This document shows, one piece after another, positions 19,407-27,629 of a DNA stretch of 64,000 bases (position 1 is its first letter; each line of letters starts with the position of its first letter). Under the pieces are notes generated by a model. The model was not told the origin of the DNA. It did no database searches and saw only the letters and a program-made list of their open reading frames with translations. This stretch comes from JAOUGY01 sp963825585 (GTDB lineage: Bacteria; Actinomycetota; Acidimicrobiia; Spongiisociales; ZC4RG35), in assembly GCA_963825585.1 (NCBI GenBank), contig CAWGTX010000001.1, positions 806,001-870,000 on the forward strand. The letters run 5' to 3'. Both the position numbers and the translations under genes were made by a program.

Positions 19407-20132
19407 TCAGGGCTTGCTGCGACCGTTGCCGTTGCCATTCCCGTTGCCGGGTTTGCCGCTGCCCTCGGGTTTCCCGGTGTCGTCTGGTTTCCCGGTGTCG
19501 TCTGGCCTCCCAGCATGATCCGGTCGCCCTGTCCGCTCCGGCTTGCCGCGATCGTCTTGCTCTTCCCGGTCGGCATTGGGCCGACCGCCACCACAGGTGG
19601 CGGCTGTCTCGCCGAGTTGGACGATCGGGTCGGTGGCGCCGTCGAGCGAATCCGTTGCGTCCGCCTCCGCACCTGCGTCGGCCACCGTGATCTGCTGATC
19701 ACCTTTGCCGTAGTGGGTCTGGGCGATCACCCGAACCAGGCAGCCGTTGCCGTGGAACCCCAGCGCCTTCAGGGCTTGGACGAACGAGCTGACCACTTGG
19801 CCGTGATTGACCTGACCGTTCGGTCCGGTGACGTCGACGGCGGTGATGACACAATCCCTGTCGCCAGTGTCGTCCGCTTCCGGCGTTTCGACCCCCCCAG
19901 TCGAGACCGTGGCCGTGTCATCCTCCCCGACCTGATAGGTGTAGTCGCCGACCGACGTCGTGCACCCGCTGTCGGGCTCACTCACGCGGAACAGCAGGTG
20001 GGCGTTGTCCGGGTCGTAGCCTTGCAACAGGACTGTGTCGATCGCCGGGGCGGCGACCGCCGGGACGGTCAGCACCCCGATCGAGGCTGCGACTACGGCC
20101 GTCATCGCCCTCCGTGACGTCTTCCATGACAT
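19407..20132 (-). CDS. Secreted protein with GKPD-type C-terminal repeats
   Basis: The 241-residue protein has a Sec signal peptide (RRAMTAVVAASIGVLTVPAVAAP). The folded part (residues ~30-190) has paired cysteines and a serine/aspartate-rich surface. The C terminus is a low-complexity tail of R/GKPD-x-TGKPD units ending in GNGNGNGNGR, positively charged and Gly-rich. ATG 20132 is preceded by an AAGGAG ribosome binding site. I do not recognise the folded domain. It lies between smpB and the divergent tmRNA gene. Confidence 0.65.
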   Translation of the reverse strand: MSWKTSRRAMTAVVAASIGVLTVPAVAAPAIDTVLLQGYDPDNAHLLFRVSEPDSGCTTSVGDYTYQVGEDDTATVSTGGVETPEADDTGDRDCVITAVDVTGPNGQVNHGQVVSSFVQALKALGFHGNGCLVRVIAQTHYGKGDQQITVADAGAEADATDSLDGATDPIVQLGETAATCGGGRPNADREEQDDRGKPERTGRPDHAGRPDDTGKPDDTGKPEGSGKPGNGNGNGNGRSKP

Positions 20133-20237
20133 GGTGTCTCCTTCCCCCGTGTGTCGAAGACATAGTCCTCGGGGGCAGGCGGGCGTTACTCCCTCGCATG
20201 TCTCCGGGCAGCGGGTACCATGGGCCATGGCACACCT

Positions 20238-20593
20238 GGGGGTGTACTGGTTTCGACGTTGAGTGTTGAAGCGACGGAAGCGAGCCGAGGTACTCCGGAG
20301 TCCTCGTTAAAAGCCGGAACAAACCACAAGTGCCGAAGACAACTTCGCACTGGCTGCCTGATTAAAACCCAGTAACAGCCCGTCCGCCCGGGGGGTACCT
20401 GCCTCGCCGGATCCGGGCGTCGCAATGCAGGATGCTCTCGTAGGAATCGGGACTACGGGCTAAGACAATCCCGAGGTAGGTTCGAGGAGGAGTTGCCTTC
20501 AGCGCCCTCGGACCGAAAGCTCGCTGATGGCTGCGCTCGGAGATGCCGGCGTGGATGGCTCGACGGACCGGGGTTCGATTCCCCGCACCTCCA
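20238..20593 (+). ncRNA. ssrA: Transfer-messenger RNA (tmRNA)
   Basis: This RNA rescues stalled ribosomes and tags the incomplete protein for degradation. The 5' end GGGGGTG pairs with CACCTCC at 20586-20592; GTGTACTGGTTTCGAC follows the 5' arm, as in standard tmRNAs. The 3' part has the T-arm GGGGTTCGATTCCCC. CCA is not encoded. The tag reading frame ends GCC GAA GAC AAC TTC GCA CTG GCT GCC TGA (20332-20361), giving AEDNFALAA; with a resume codon at AAG 20311 the tag is KPEQTTSAEDNFALAA. The resume position is inferred. ClpX and ClpP, which degrade tagged proteins, are also in this window. Confidence 0.95.
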
Positions 20594-20682
20594 CAACGGG
20601 GTGTTTACAAAACACCTGTGAAACGATGACAAGAGTCCGAGCTGCCGGCCCTTTCGAGGGTTGGCGGTCTCGGTATGACATA

Positions 20683-20715
20683 CAGAAGGCCCTCCGGAGT
20701 TCGGAGGGCTTTCTG
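20683..20715 (+). terminator. Intrinsic terminator downstream of tmRNA
   Basis: A 14-bp stem (20683-20696 with 20702-20715) and a 5-nt GAGTT loop; the right arm contains TTTCTG. It is about 90 nt after the mature tmRNA end. Confidence 0.6.
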
Positions 20716-20874
20716 CGTGAGAGGGTGGTTCTGTGTGTGGGCTCAGAGCAACCTCGGGCGGAATCGCCCCTGCGGCTCGCCTGGCCTTCTCGGTACCATG
20801 CAGTCATGGACCCTTTTGACACCGGCCAGCGCTTTGGGGTTACCCGTACTTCTGTCCGTCCTTGACCCGCGAGG

Positions 20875-21090
20875 GTGATCGCAGGGTGGGCGCTGACCTT
20901 GATCGGTCTGGTGGCCTGGCACTGGTTGTGGACACCCGCCCTGGTGGCAGCGGCAGTTGCCCTGCTGGCGACGGCGTCCAAGAAGTCGCCTGGAAGGTCC
21001 TGGCCACACATCGATGCTTCCGATGGTGCCCTCCCCCCGGGATCGTGGGAACCGGTCGTCCCGCCACACCCGCATCGGCCCCAGGACTGA
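20875..21090 (+). CDS. Small membrane protein, 5' end possibly frameshifted
   Basis: From GTG 20875 there are 71 residues: a hydrophobic N-terminal half (two segments, WALTLIGLVAWHWLW and ALVAAAVALLATA) and a Pro/His-rich tail. Codon use looks genuine. Just upstream a TACCAT box lies 6 nt before ATG 20806, whose frame stops after 19 residues, while another frame reads SVLDPR immediately before VIAGWAL. This suggests that the real protein starts near 20806 and is broken by indels around 20840-20875. No known family is recognised. Confidence 0.4.
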   Translation: MIAGWALTLIGLVAWHWLWTPALVAAAVALLATASKKSPGRSWPHIDASDGALPPGSWEPVVPPHPHRPQD

Positions 21091-21248
21091 TCAGAAGCAA
21101 AGGATGCCAGTTGTCTGGAAGCGAGCGGAGCGGCGGACCCAACCGAGGAGTGCCTGCTCGCACCCCAAGGTGGATTGGTGCTTCCGATCCACTCGGTGCT
21201 TCCATCCGGTGCGGAGCCAATTCGCATGTCACGGCTCCATGTTGGAGC

Positions 21249-21254
21249 TACGAT
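21249..21254 (+). promoter_or_regulatory. -10 box TACGAT for the toxin-antitoxin pair
   Basis: TACGAT lies 7 nt before ATG 21262 and overlaps an alternative ATG at 21253. A leaderless transcript beginning at 21262 fits the usual N terminus of this antitoxin family. A GGAG at 21244 would instead support 21253. Confidence 0.4.
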
Positions 21255-21261
21255 GGAAGCC

Positions 21262-21492
21262 ATGCCGAACATCCAGGTGAAAGACGTTCCGGATGAGGTC
21301 CATGCGACGTTGCGCCGGCGCGCCGCCAACGCAGGGATGTCGCTGCAGGAGTACCTGTGGGCCAAGCTGGTCGAGGATGCTGCCATGCCGACCCTCGACG
21401 AAGTGCTCGATCGGGCCGGCGGCCGGGCTGGCGGTCATGTAACGATCGAAGCTGCCGCCGCCGCGATTCGGGCCGACCGCGACGATCGATGA
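21262..21492 (+). CDS. FitA/VapB-type ribbon-helix-helix antitoxin
   Basis: The 76-residue protein reads MPNIQVKDVPDEVHATLRRR, the ribbon-helix-helix DNA-binding start typical of FitA-like antitoxins, then MSLQEYLWAKL. The C-terminal part, rich in Ala and Asp/Arg, would cover the toxin. It should repress its own promoter as a complex with the toxin. The stop overlaps the start of the PIN-domain gene by 4 bp, as in most vapBC pairs. Confidence 0.85.
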   Translation: MPNIQVKDVPDEVHATLRRRAANAGMSLQEYLWAKLVEDAAMPTLDEVLDRAGGRAGGHVTIEAAAAAIRADRDDR

Positions 21493-21878
21493 TCGTCGTC
21501 GATGCCAGCGTGCTCGTGTCCGGGTTGGCCGATGACGGAGCCGATGGCGACAGGATCCGCGAGAGGCTCCGCGGGCATCGGCTTGCCGCCCCGGAGCTGA
21601 TCGACCTCGAGACGGTGTCGGCCTGGCGGAAGTTGGTTGCCGTCGGCGCACTCGACGAACGGCGCGCTCGTCTCGCCATGGACGACCTCCGCGCTCTCAG
21701 GCTACGACGGGCTCCGCACGCCCCCCTCCTGGCCCGATGCTGGGAGTTGCGAAACAATCTCACCATCTACGACGCCGCCTACCTCGCCCTGGCAGAGCTC
21801 CTGGAGACGACCCTGCTCACCGGCGACGCCAAGCTGGCCGGGGCCCCCGGTGCGCGTTGCGCAGTCGAAGTCATGTGA
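21489..21878 (+). CDS. VapC-type PIN-domain toxin ribonuclease
   Basis: The 129-residue protein has the PIN-domain acidic residues: Asp in IVVDASVLV, Glu in APELIDLETVSAWRK, Asp in TIYDAAYLALAE and Asp in LLTGDAKLA. All four expected metal-binding acids are present, so the toxin is likely active as an endoribonuclease, perhaps on tRNA or rRNA; the target cannot be read from sequence. Its start overlaps the antitoxin stop (ATGA). Confidence 0.88.
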   Translation: MIVVDASVLVSGLADDGADGDRIRERLRGHRLAAPELIDLETVSAWRKLVAVGALDERRARLAMDDLRALRLRRAPHAPLLARCWELRNNLTIYDAAYLALAELLETTLLTGDAKLAGAPGARCAVEVM

Positions 21879-21969
21879 CTGCCGACGAGTTCCAGGGAAA
21901 ACTCGCTGGACGAGAAGCCGCCCAGGTCGGCCGTCGGCTGGACGTGTGCTCGTGCGAAGACGTCCGCGC

Positions 21970-22430
21970 TCACAGGAAGTCGCCGAGGAGTGCTCGGCCC
22001 TCGGTGATCGTTGGCCTGGTCATCCGATGCCATCGCGGATAGGCACTCGCAGCCGTTTCGACAGTCTTCGGAGTTGTTCGTACATCGCTTCCTCCGGCTG
22101 GGAGCGTCCACGTCCAAGCACTCTTGTCGCCTGGGATCACCCATTGGGAGCCGCCCGCGATCACCACTCCCTGAACGACCCGACCGGCGAAGGGGTTGAC
22201 TCGGCGGGAAACCTCGATCGCCTCGACCAGGTCGAGCGGTATCGTCGAGGTGCGCCGCTGGTTCCTGATGACCAGAACCTCGCCTTCGGAGCCGCCATGG
22301 CCACCCGATGGGCGGCCTCCTCTGAGTCGTACTCTTCGTGGGCGGAGTCGAGGGTCTTGGCGTAGGTTCGCTGCGCCTCTTTCGGAGAGCGCTTCAGCGT
22401 TCCCGGCAGGTCTTCCTTCTTGGTGGGCAT
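21970..22430 (-). pseudogene. Decayed region: ChaB-like N terminus joined to an unrelated fragment
   Basis: From ATG 22430 (GGGAG ribosome binding site) the frame encodes MPTKKEDLPGTLKR, SPKEAQRTYAKTLDSAHEEY and EEAAHRVAMAA, a clear ChaB-family start (a small protein first named as a cation-transport regulator). Homology ends near 22290, about 20 residues before the family's usual end. After that point another frame reads GEVLVIRNQRRTSTIPLDLVEAIEV, like the strands of a bacterial PH domain, and continues to a stop at 21970. The region looks like two genes joined by deletion, with frameshifts. The 22.0-22.5 kb stretch holds nothing else that I can support. Confidence 0.5.
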
Positions 22431-22537
22431 GAGTTGCTCCCGGGTCGGGGTCGTCGGGGTTCTACCCTGTTGCTCCGCCCGGAAACGGCCGCCGTGGCCG
22501 AAGGTAGGGTGGGTCTCAGGACAGGAAGGAAGGGTGG

Positions 22538-23978
22538 ATGTTCGAACTTGCCCAGGCCGCAGTGGAGGGCGCACTCAACGCCGGCGCGTCGTATGCGGAC
22601 GCCCGGGTGGTGGTGGGCCGCAGCGAATCCATCTCCGTCCAGAACGGTGGCGTCGAAAGCGTCGATCACACCGAATCCGCCGGTGTGGGGGTGCGGGCGC
22701 TCATCGGATCCTCCTGGGGGTTCTTTGCCACCCCGCAGCTCGGTGAGGGCGACGCCCGCCGCGGCGGGGGAGCAGGCAGCCGACATCGCCCGCGCTTCGG
22801 CCATGGTTCCGGGGGCGGGGTTGGCCCTGGCAGATGTCGATGTCCATCAGGCATCGTGGTCGACACCATTCGAGGAAGACCCGTTTCGGGTGCCGCTCAG
22901 CGAGAAGGTCGACCTGCTGGTGGCCGTCACCAACACCTGTATGGGGGTCGAAGGCGTCGCCGTGTCCACCGCCACGCTCGTGTCCTACGACACCGAGAAG
23001 TGGCTGGTGTCTTCGCAGGGTCACCGAATCCACCAGCGCATCGTGGAGTGCGGCGGGGGCTTCGACGCCACCGCCGTCGGCGAGACGGAAGTGCAGCGGA
23101 GGTCGTATCCGCAGTCGTTCGGTCAGTATCAGACGGGTGGCTTCGAAACGGTGCGGCAGTGGGACTACCTCGGCAACGCCGGTCGCATCGCCGAGGAGGC
23201 TGTGGCACTGCTCTCGGCGGGCGAGCTGGACGAAGGTGAGCGCACCCTGATCCTCGAATCGTCCCAGCTGGCGCTTCAGATCCACGAATCGGTGGGACAT
23301 GCGATCGAGCTCGATCGCATCCTCGGCTGGGAGGCTGCCTTCGCCGGCACCTCCCACCTGGAACTGGCCAAGCTGGGAACCCACCGCTACGGCTCCGAGC
23401 TGATGAACATCACCGCCGACGCCACCATCCCGGGTGCGCTGGGCAGCTTCGGGTACGACGACGAGGGGACTCCGGCGCAGAACGTGCCGATCGTCGACCA
23501 GGGCCGATGGGTGGGTGTGCTGTCGGGGCGGGACACCGCCGCCATCGCCGGGCTCCCACCGGGTGGGATGGTCCGGGCCGACGGGTACAACCGCCTGCCG
23601 ATGGTTCGGATGACCAACGTCGGATTGCTCCCCGGCGATTCGTCGCTGGGTGAGATGATCGCCGACACCGACGACGGGGTCTACATGTCCACCAACCGGT
23701 CATGGTCGATCGACGACAAGCGGCTCAACTTCCAGTTCGGGTGCGAGATCGGGTGGGAGATCAAGAACGGAACGCTCGGTCGGATGGTGAAGAACCCCAC
23801 CTACACCGGGATCACCCCCCAGTTCTGGGGGACGCTCGATCGGCTCGGGAACGGTTCCGAGCTGGTGCTGTGGGGAACACCCAACTGCGGGAAAGGACAA
23901 CCCATGCAAGTGGGCCACACCGGACACCCGGCGGTTCCGGGCCGGTTCTCGGCGGTGCGTACGGGGGTGAAGGCATGA
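22538..23978 (+). CDS. tldD: TldD-family metalloprotease, interrupted by one frameshift
   Basis: TldD and its partner PmbA form a zinc protease that degrades unfolded peptides and matures some peptide natural products. The frame from ATG 22538 encodes GALNAGASYADARVVVG and then breaks at CCC 22755-22757. Removing one C restores the frame, giving GDAAAAGEQAADIARAS. The rest is intact: HESVGHAIELDR (zinc motif HExxxH, about residue 249), VDQGRWVGVLSGRDTA and MVRADGYNRLPMVRMTN. Total length would be about 479. The stop overlaps the next gene by 4 bp. A sequencing error is more likely than real loss, since only one base is affected. Confidence 0.85.
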
Positions 23979-25291
23979 ATGCCCAGGATGTGGCGGCGCG
24001 GGCCCTAGCTGCAGTGGGCGAGCGCGGCAACGCCGAAGTGGTGGTGTCGGTGGGTCGTTCGGCGCTCACCCGCTTCGCCAACTCGTTCATCCACCAGAAC
24101 GTCGCCGAGGACTCCGTTGCCGTGTCGCTCCGGGTGGAGGTCGACGGTCGTGTCTCCACGTCGACCGCCACGGCCGCCGGGGACGACGCCCTCACTCGGC
24201 TGGCGGATGCGACCGTGGAGTCGGCCCGACTCCAGCCGGTCGACCAGGACTGGCCCGGTCTGACACCGCCGACGCCGGTCGGGGCGGTCGAGCATTACGA
24301 CCATGACACCGCGTTCTCGACGCCCGAGCAGCGTGCCGGGTTGGTTCGGTCCTTCATCGGGTCCGGTCCTGCCGCAGCCGGCTACCTCGACACGGTGGGT
24401 GAAGAGGTCGTCTACGCCAACTCGCTGGGGCACTCAGCCGCCGGACGGCACTCCCGGGCAACCATCGACGGAATCCACCAGACCCCGACCTCGGCCGGGA
24501 CCGGGCACGCCACCTCGACGCGGATCGGCGACATCGACGCAGCGACCGTCGGGATCGGCGCACTCGACCGTGCGGCGCGGTCGGCCGACGCCTTCGACCT
24601 CAAGCCGGGCGAGTACCCGGTGGTGCTCTCGCCGGAATGCGTGGCCACCATCTGCATCTTCCTCGGCTTCTATGGCTTCAACGCCAAGGCCCACCAGGAA
24701 GGTCAGTCATGTGTCAGATTGGGTGAGCAGCAGTTCCATTCCGACGTGAACATCTTCGACGACGCCGCCGATCCCCGGGCGCTCGGCGTCGGCTTCGACG
24801 TGGAAGGCACACCGAAGACCCGGCTCGATCTGGTGTCGGGTGGGATTTCGTCTGCGTTGGCCCACACTCGCCGTACGGCTGCCAAGTCCGGCGTCGAGTC
24901 GAGCGGGCACGCCATCCCGCAGTCATCCGTGTGGGGCCCGATCACCTCGAATCTGTTCTTCCAGGGCGGGCCCGACACGGTGGATTCGATGATCGCCGCA
25001 ACCGAGCGTGGCCTGTACGTGTCGGCCTTCAACTACTGCCGTGTGCTGGATCCCAAGTCGCTGGCGGTGACCGGGCTCACCCGGAACGGCACCTTCATGA
25101 TCGAGAACGGCCGGATCACAGGGGCGGTCACCAACCTCCGGTTCACCCAGTCGTTCGTGACGGCGTTGACGGCCGTGGAAGGACTCGGCAACGACGGACG
25201 GTTCGCCGACTCGGAGTTCGGGGCCGGACTGGTTCACGCGCCCAGCGTGCGGCTGGCGGCATGGAACTTCACCGGCGGCGCCGGCGGGTGA
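23975..25291 (+). CDS. pmbA: TldE/PmbA-family protein, TldD partner
   Basis: The 438-residue protein is the non-catalytic half of the TldD-TldE heterodimer; it lacks HExxxH. Recognisable segments are NSFIHQNVAEDSVAVSLRV, YANSLGHSAAGRHSRATIDG, YPVVLSPECVATICIFLGFYG and YVSAFNYCRVLDPKSLAVTG. ATG 23975 overlaps the tldD stop, so the pair is translated together. Length and order agree with other actinobacterial pairs. Confidence 0.9.
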   Translation: MNAQDVAARALAAVGERGNAEVVVSVGRSALTRFANSFIHQNVAEDSVAVSLRVEVDGRVSTSTATAAGDDALTRLADATVESARLQPVDQDWPGLTPPTPVGAVEHYDHDTAFSTPEQRAGLVRSFIGSGPAAAGYLDTVGEEVVYANSLGHSAAGRHSRATIDGIHQTPTSAGTGHATSTRIGDIDAATVGIGALDRAARSADAFDLKPGEYPVVLSPECVATICIFLGFYGFNAKAHQEGQSCVRLGEQQFHSDVNIFDDAADPRALGVGFDVEGTPKTRLDLVSGGISSALAHTRRTAAKSGVESSGHAIPQSSVWGPITSNLFFQGGPDTVDSMIAATERGLYVSAFNYCRVLDPKSLAVTGLTRNGTFMIENGRITGAVTNLRFTQSFVTALTAVEGLGNDGRFADSEFGAGLVHAPSVRLAAWNFTGGAGG

Positions 25292-25294
25292 ACC

Positions 25295-25561
25295 TCAGCC
25301 CTCGGCGATGAAGCGGGGCGCCGGGAGCGGCTTGCCGGAGCGCGGGTCGTGCTCCTGCCAGGACACGTAGGAGTGGCCCCGGATCGGACGGGTACAGCGG
25401 GCGAAGACCTCGTACATCTCGAGTCCGGGTTTGGTCCGGTGGGGACGGATCTTCTCCATGATGATCCGGAGACTGCGACCACACTTGTCACACGTGGGCG
25501 TGGGCGAAGAGCTCGCCGGACGATCCTCGGGTTGTGGAACCAGGTGAAGTTCCGGAGTCAT
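25295..25561 (-). CDS. Conserved small protein with single CxxC
   Basis: The 88-residue protein has TCDKCGRSLRIIMEKIRPHR followed by an aromatic-rich half with VFARCTRPIRGHSYVSWQEHD. Three cysteines and two histidines could bind zinc. It faces the TldE gene tail to tail with 3 bp between them. A TAGCGT box on the reverse strand (25571-25576) and a GGAGG lie just upstream of the start. Product function not known. Confidence 0.6.
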   Translation of the reverse strand: MTPELHLVPQPEDRPASSSPTPTCDKCGRSLRIIMEKIRPHRTKPGLEMYEVFARCTRPIRGHSYVSWQEHDPRSGKPLPAPRFIAEG

Positions 25562-25619
25562 CGTTCCTCCACGCTAGAGGATCGGCGGGACTGTGTGATC
25601 TCTGGAGCGGCAGCTTCAT

Positions 25620-25625
25620 TAGGGT
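25620..25625 (+). promoter_or_regulatory. -10 box TAGGGT of a divergent promoter pair
   Basis: TAGGGT is 6 nt before GTG 25632, so the transcript is probably leaderless. On the other strand TAGCGT (complement of 25571-25576) drives the divergent small gene. The two promoters share a 70-bp gap. Confidence 0.4.
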
Positions 25626-25631
25626 CTTCTG

Positions 25632-27095
25632 GTGTCATCCGACCGTCCGTATCTCGTGGAACGACCCGACGCACTGCGGCGTCGGTGGGATGGCTGCCCG
25701 GTTTCGGGCCTCGAGCCCACCAGGGCTCCCACCTGGCAGTTGGAGCGCTGGAAGGTGGTTCGCGACCTGATCGTCGGCTGGTACGGCGACCCACGGCCAG
25801 ACGCCGAGTCGGTGCCGGCCCTGATCGCAGACCGGGCAGGGTGGCTCGACCCTGTACAGCGGCTGTTCGTCGAGCGGCTGTTCGCCGGATGGCGCGCCAT
25901 GTTCCCGAAGGAGCCCGGCGTGGTGGTGGACATGGACCCGCCCTCGAGTTCTGTGTTCGACCACGATCGGGCGGTCGAGCTCAAGGTGGCGGCCACGTTC
26001 GGGTTCACCCGCCCCGATGGCAGTGTCGAACGAGTGCGGCTCAAGACCGGCCGGCACCCGAGTGGCGCCGATGACGCCGCCGTCATCCACGCCGCCCTCA
26101 CCGATGATGGCGGCAACGTGGTGTATCTGGATGCGTTGGTGGGTACCGGGGTGGCCGAGGAGATCGTCGCCCCACCCGACCGAGAGCGGCACCTGAGCGA
26201 GCTGATCGAGCTGGCGGTCCGTAACCGCAGGGTCGCTCGGGTGGCCGGCCCCCAGTGCTTCAGCTGTTCGTCCGCTCCGCGGTGCGGGCAGTATCCGGCG
26301 ACCGGACGGATCTACGTCTCGACCCGTTCGCTGACGGTCTCCAAGACCCAGCTCGGATGGCTCGACACCTGCCATCGGCGCGTCGCCTGGGACCGTCTCC
26401 ATCAGCTCCGTGTCGACGAAGATGCCGACGTCGAGCTGAGTCGTGGTCTGGCGATGGGCAACGTGTTCCACCAGACCGCCGCCGCTGCCATCCTGAGCGA
26501 TGATCCAGAGGGCGTCGTGGCTGACGCCTGCGCCACGGTGGCACCATCGGAGGCCGCCGAGCTGCGTCGGCTGTGGGACAACCACTGCTCGCTGTGGGGA
26601 ACCGACCGGCTCGAGGCCCGCGCCACCGAGTACTCGGCCGGTCTCACCCTCATGGCCCCCGGTCCCCACTACGACTCCCGCGGAAAGAAGAGCGTCCGGC
26701 CCGTCGCCATCACCATGATCGGGGTTCTCGACGTGACCGGTCGCGAGCCCGACGGAACGCCGATGGTGGTGGAACATCGCACCGGGTCGGCGCACGACCA
26801 CGGCCATCTGGAGTTGGATCTGTATGCGGTGTCGGTCGCTGAAGCCGTCAGGCGGCTATCCGGGGAGTGGCCCACCACGCTGGCGGTGCACCTGCACCTG
26901 TTGGGGCCGGGCGAACCGGAGTGTCGGCGCACCGAGTTCGACCGCGCCCGCATTCAGGAGTCGGTGGCGAGCCTGGAACGGGCTGCCGCCGAGATCGCCC
27001 GATGGGATCCGCACAACTCGCTGGACCCGGCGTTCTCGGTGGGGCAGTGGTGTGGCGGATGTCGGCATCGACCCTTGTGTGAGCAGTTCCGATAG
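25632..27095 (+). CDS. PD-(D/E)XK nuclease-like protein with cysteine cluster
   Basis: The 487-residue protein resembles a RecB/AddB-type nuclease module. The central part has SLTVSKTQLGWLDTCHRRVAWDR, the usual RecB-nuclease entry 'S-x-S-x-L-x-x-C', then a GNVFHQTAAAAI helix, GVLDVTG and VVEHRTG (motif II/III; the usual Asp-x-Lys is changed to Glu-His-Arg, which may mean loss or alteration of activity), and a C-terminal CGGCRHRPLCEQF. With CFSCSSAPRCGQ these cysteines could hold an Fe-S cluster. No helicase neighbour is seen. Confidence 0.65.
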   Translation: MSSDRPYLVERPDALRRRWDGCPVSGLEPTRAPTWQLERWKVVRDLIVGWYGDPRPDAESVPALIADRAGWLDPVQRLFVERLFAGWRAMFPKEPGVVVDMDPPSSSVFDHDRAVELKVAATFGFTRPDGSVERVRLKTGRHPSGADDAAVIHAALTDDGGNVVYLDALVGTGVAEEIVAPPDRERHLSELIELAVRNRRVARVAGPQCFSCSSAPRCGQYPATGRIYVSTRSLTVSKTQLGWLDTCHRRVAWDRLHQLRVDEDADVELSRGLAMGNVFHQTAAAAILSDDPEGVVADACATVAPSEAAELRRLWDNHCSLWGTDRLEARATEYSAGLTLMAPGPHYDSRGKKSVRPVAITMIGVLDVTGREPDGTPMVVEHRTGSAHDHGHLELDLYAVSVAEAVRRLSGEWPTTLAVHLHLLGPGEPECRRTEFDRARIQESVASLERAAAEIARWDPHNSLDPAFSVGQWCGGCRHRPLCEQFR

Positions 27096-27125
27096 CCGGC
27101 ACCCACCGGTGACGACCGCGGAACT

Positions 27126-27596
27126 TCAGTCGCCGGCGATGTCGGCGACTGTTGCGTTGGTGGCTTCCACCAGGTCATTGGGCGAGAGATGGATCGCCCA
27201 CTCGCCCACGCCCGCTCCCAGCGAGATCTCGGAGTGGGCACTGAACGACTCGTCCAGGATGACCGGCCAGCCTCCGGCGCCGAGGGGCGTGATGGTGCCC
27301 CGGGCATATCCCGTCGCCTCCTTGGCCTCGTCGGGTGAAGGCATGGTGAGTCGTCGCACTCCCAGATGTGCCCGCAGCTTCGGGTAGTCGAGTCCCCGAT
27401 CCCCGGGAACCAGCACCAGCACGTACTCGCCATCTGCCGTGCGTATCACCAGGGTCTTGGCCAGCGCCCCGATCGGGATCCCCCGTTTGGCCGCCGCTTC
27501 CTGCGCGGACGAGACGTGGCCGTGGTGGACCATTCGGTAGGCGACACCGGTCGCATCGAGGGCAGCGGTGGCGGGGGTGGCTGGTGGGCTGGGCAT
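27126..27596 (-). CDS. YbaK/EbsC-family aminoacyl-tRNA deacylase
   Basis: The 156-residue protein belongs to the YbaK/ProX editing family, which removes wrong amino acids from tRNA (often Cys or Ala from tRNA-Pro). It has YRMVHHGHVSSAQEAA, the conserved Lys in GALAKTLVIRTADG, LVLVPGDRGLDYPKL, GYARGTITPLG and ISLGAGVGEWAIHLSPNDLV. Length is normal. It faces the nuclease-like gene tail to tail, with 30 bp between. Confidence 0.88.
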   Translation of the reverse strand: MPSPPATPATAALDATGVAYRMVHHGHVSSAQEAAAKRGIPIGALAKTLVIRTADGEYVLVLVPGDRGLDYPKLRAHLGVRRLTMPSPDEAKEATGYARGTITPLGAGGWPVILDESFSAHSEISLGAGVGEWAIHLSPNDLVEATNATVADIAGD

Positions 27597-27629
27597 GTGA
27601 CTCGGGATCCTATGCGCCAGCCCGGCCCT

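Noticed and set aside
21262..21878. Part of a larger defence island
   Set aside because: Only the antitoxin-toxin pair is present; neighbours are housekeeping genes or remnants.
21779..22144. Reverse-strand 121-codon frame over the VapC gene end
   Set aside because: Part of it is antisense to vapC and the rest lies in the decayed ChaB region; composition does not look coding.
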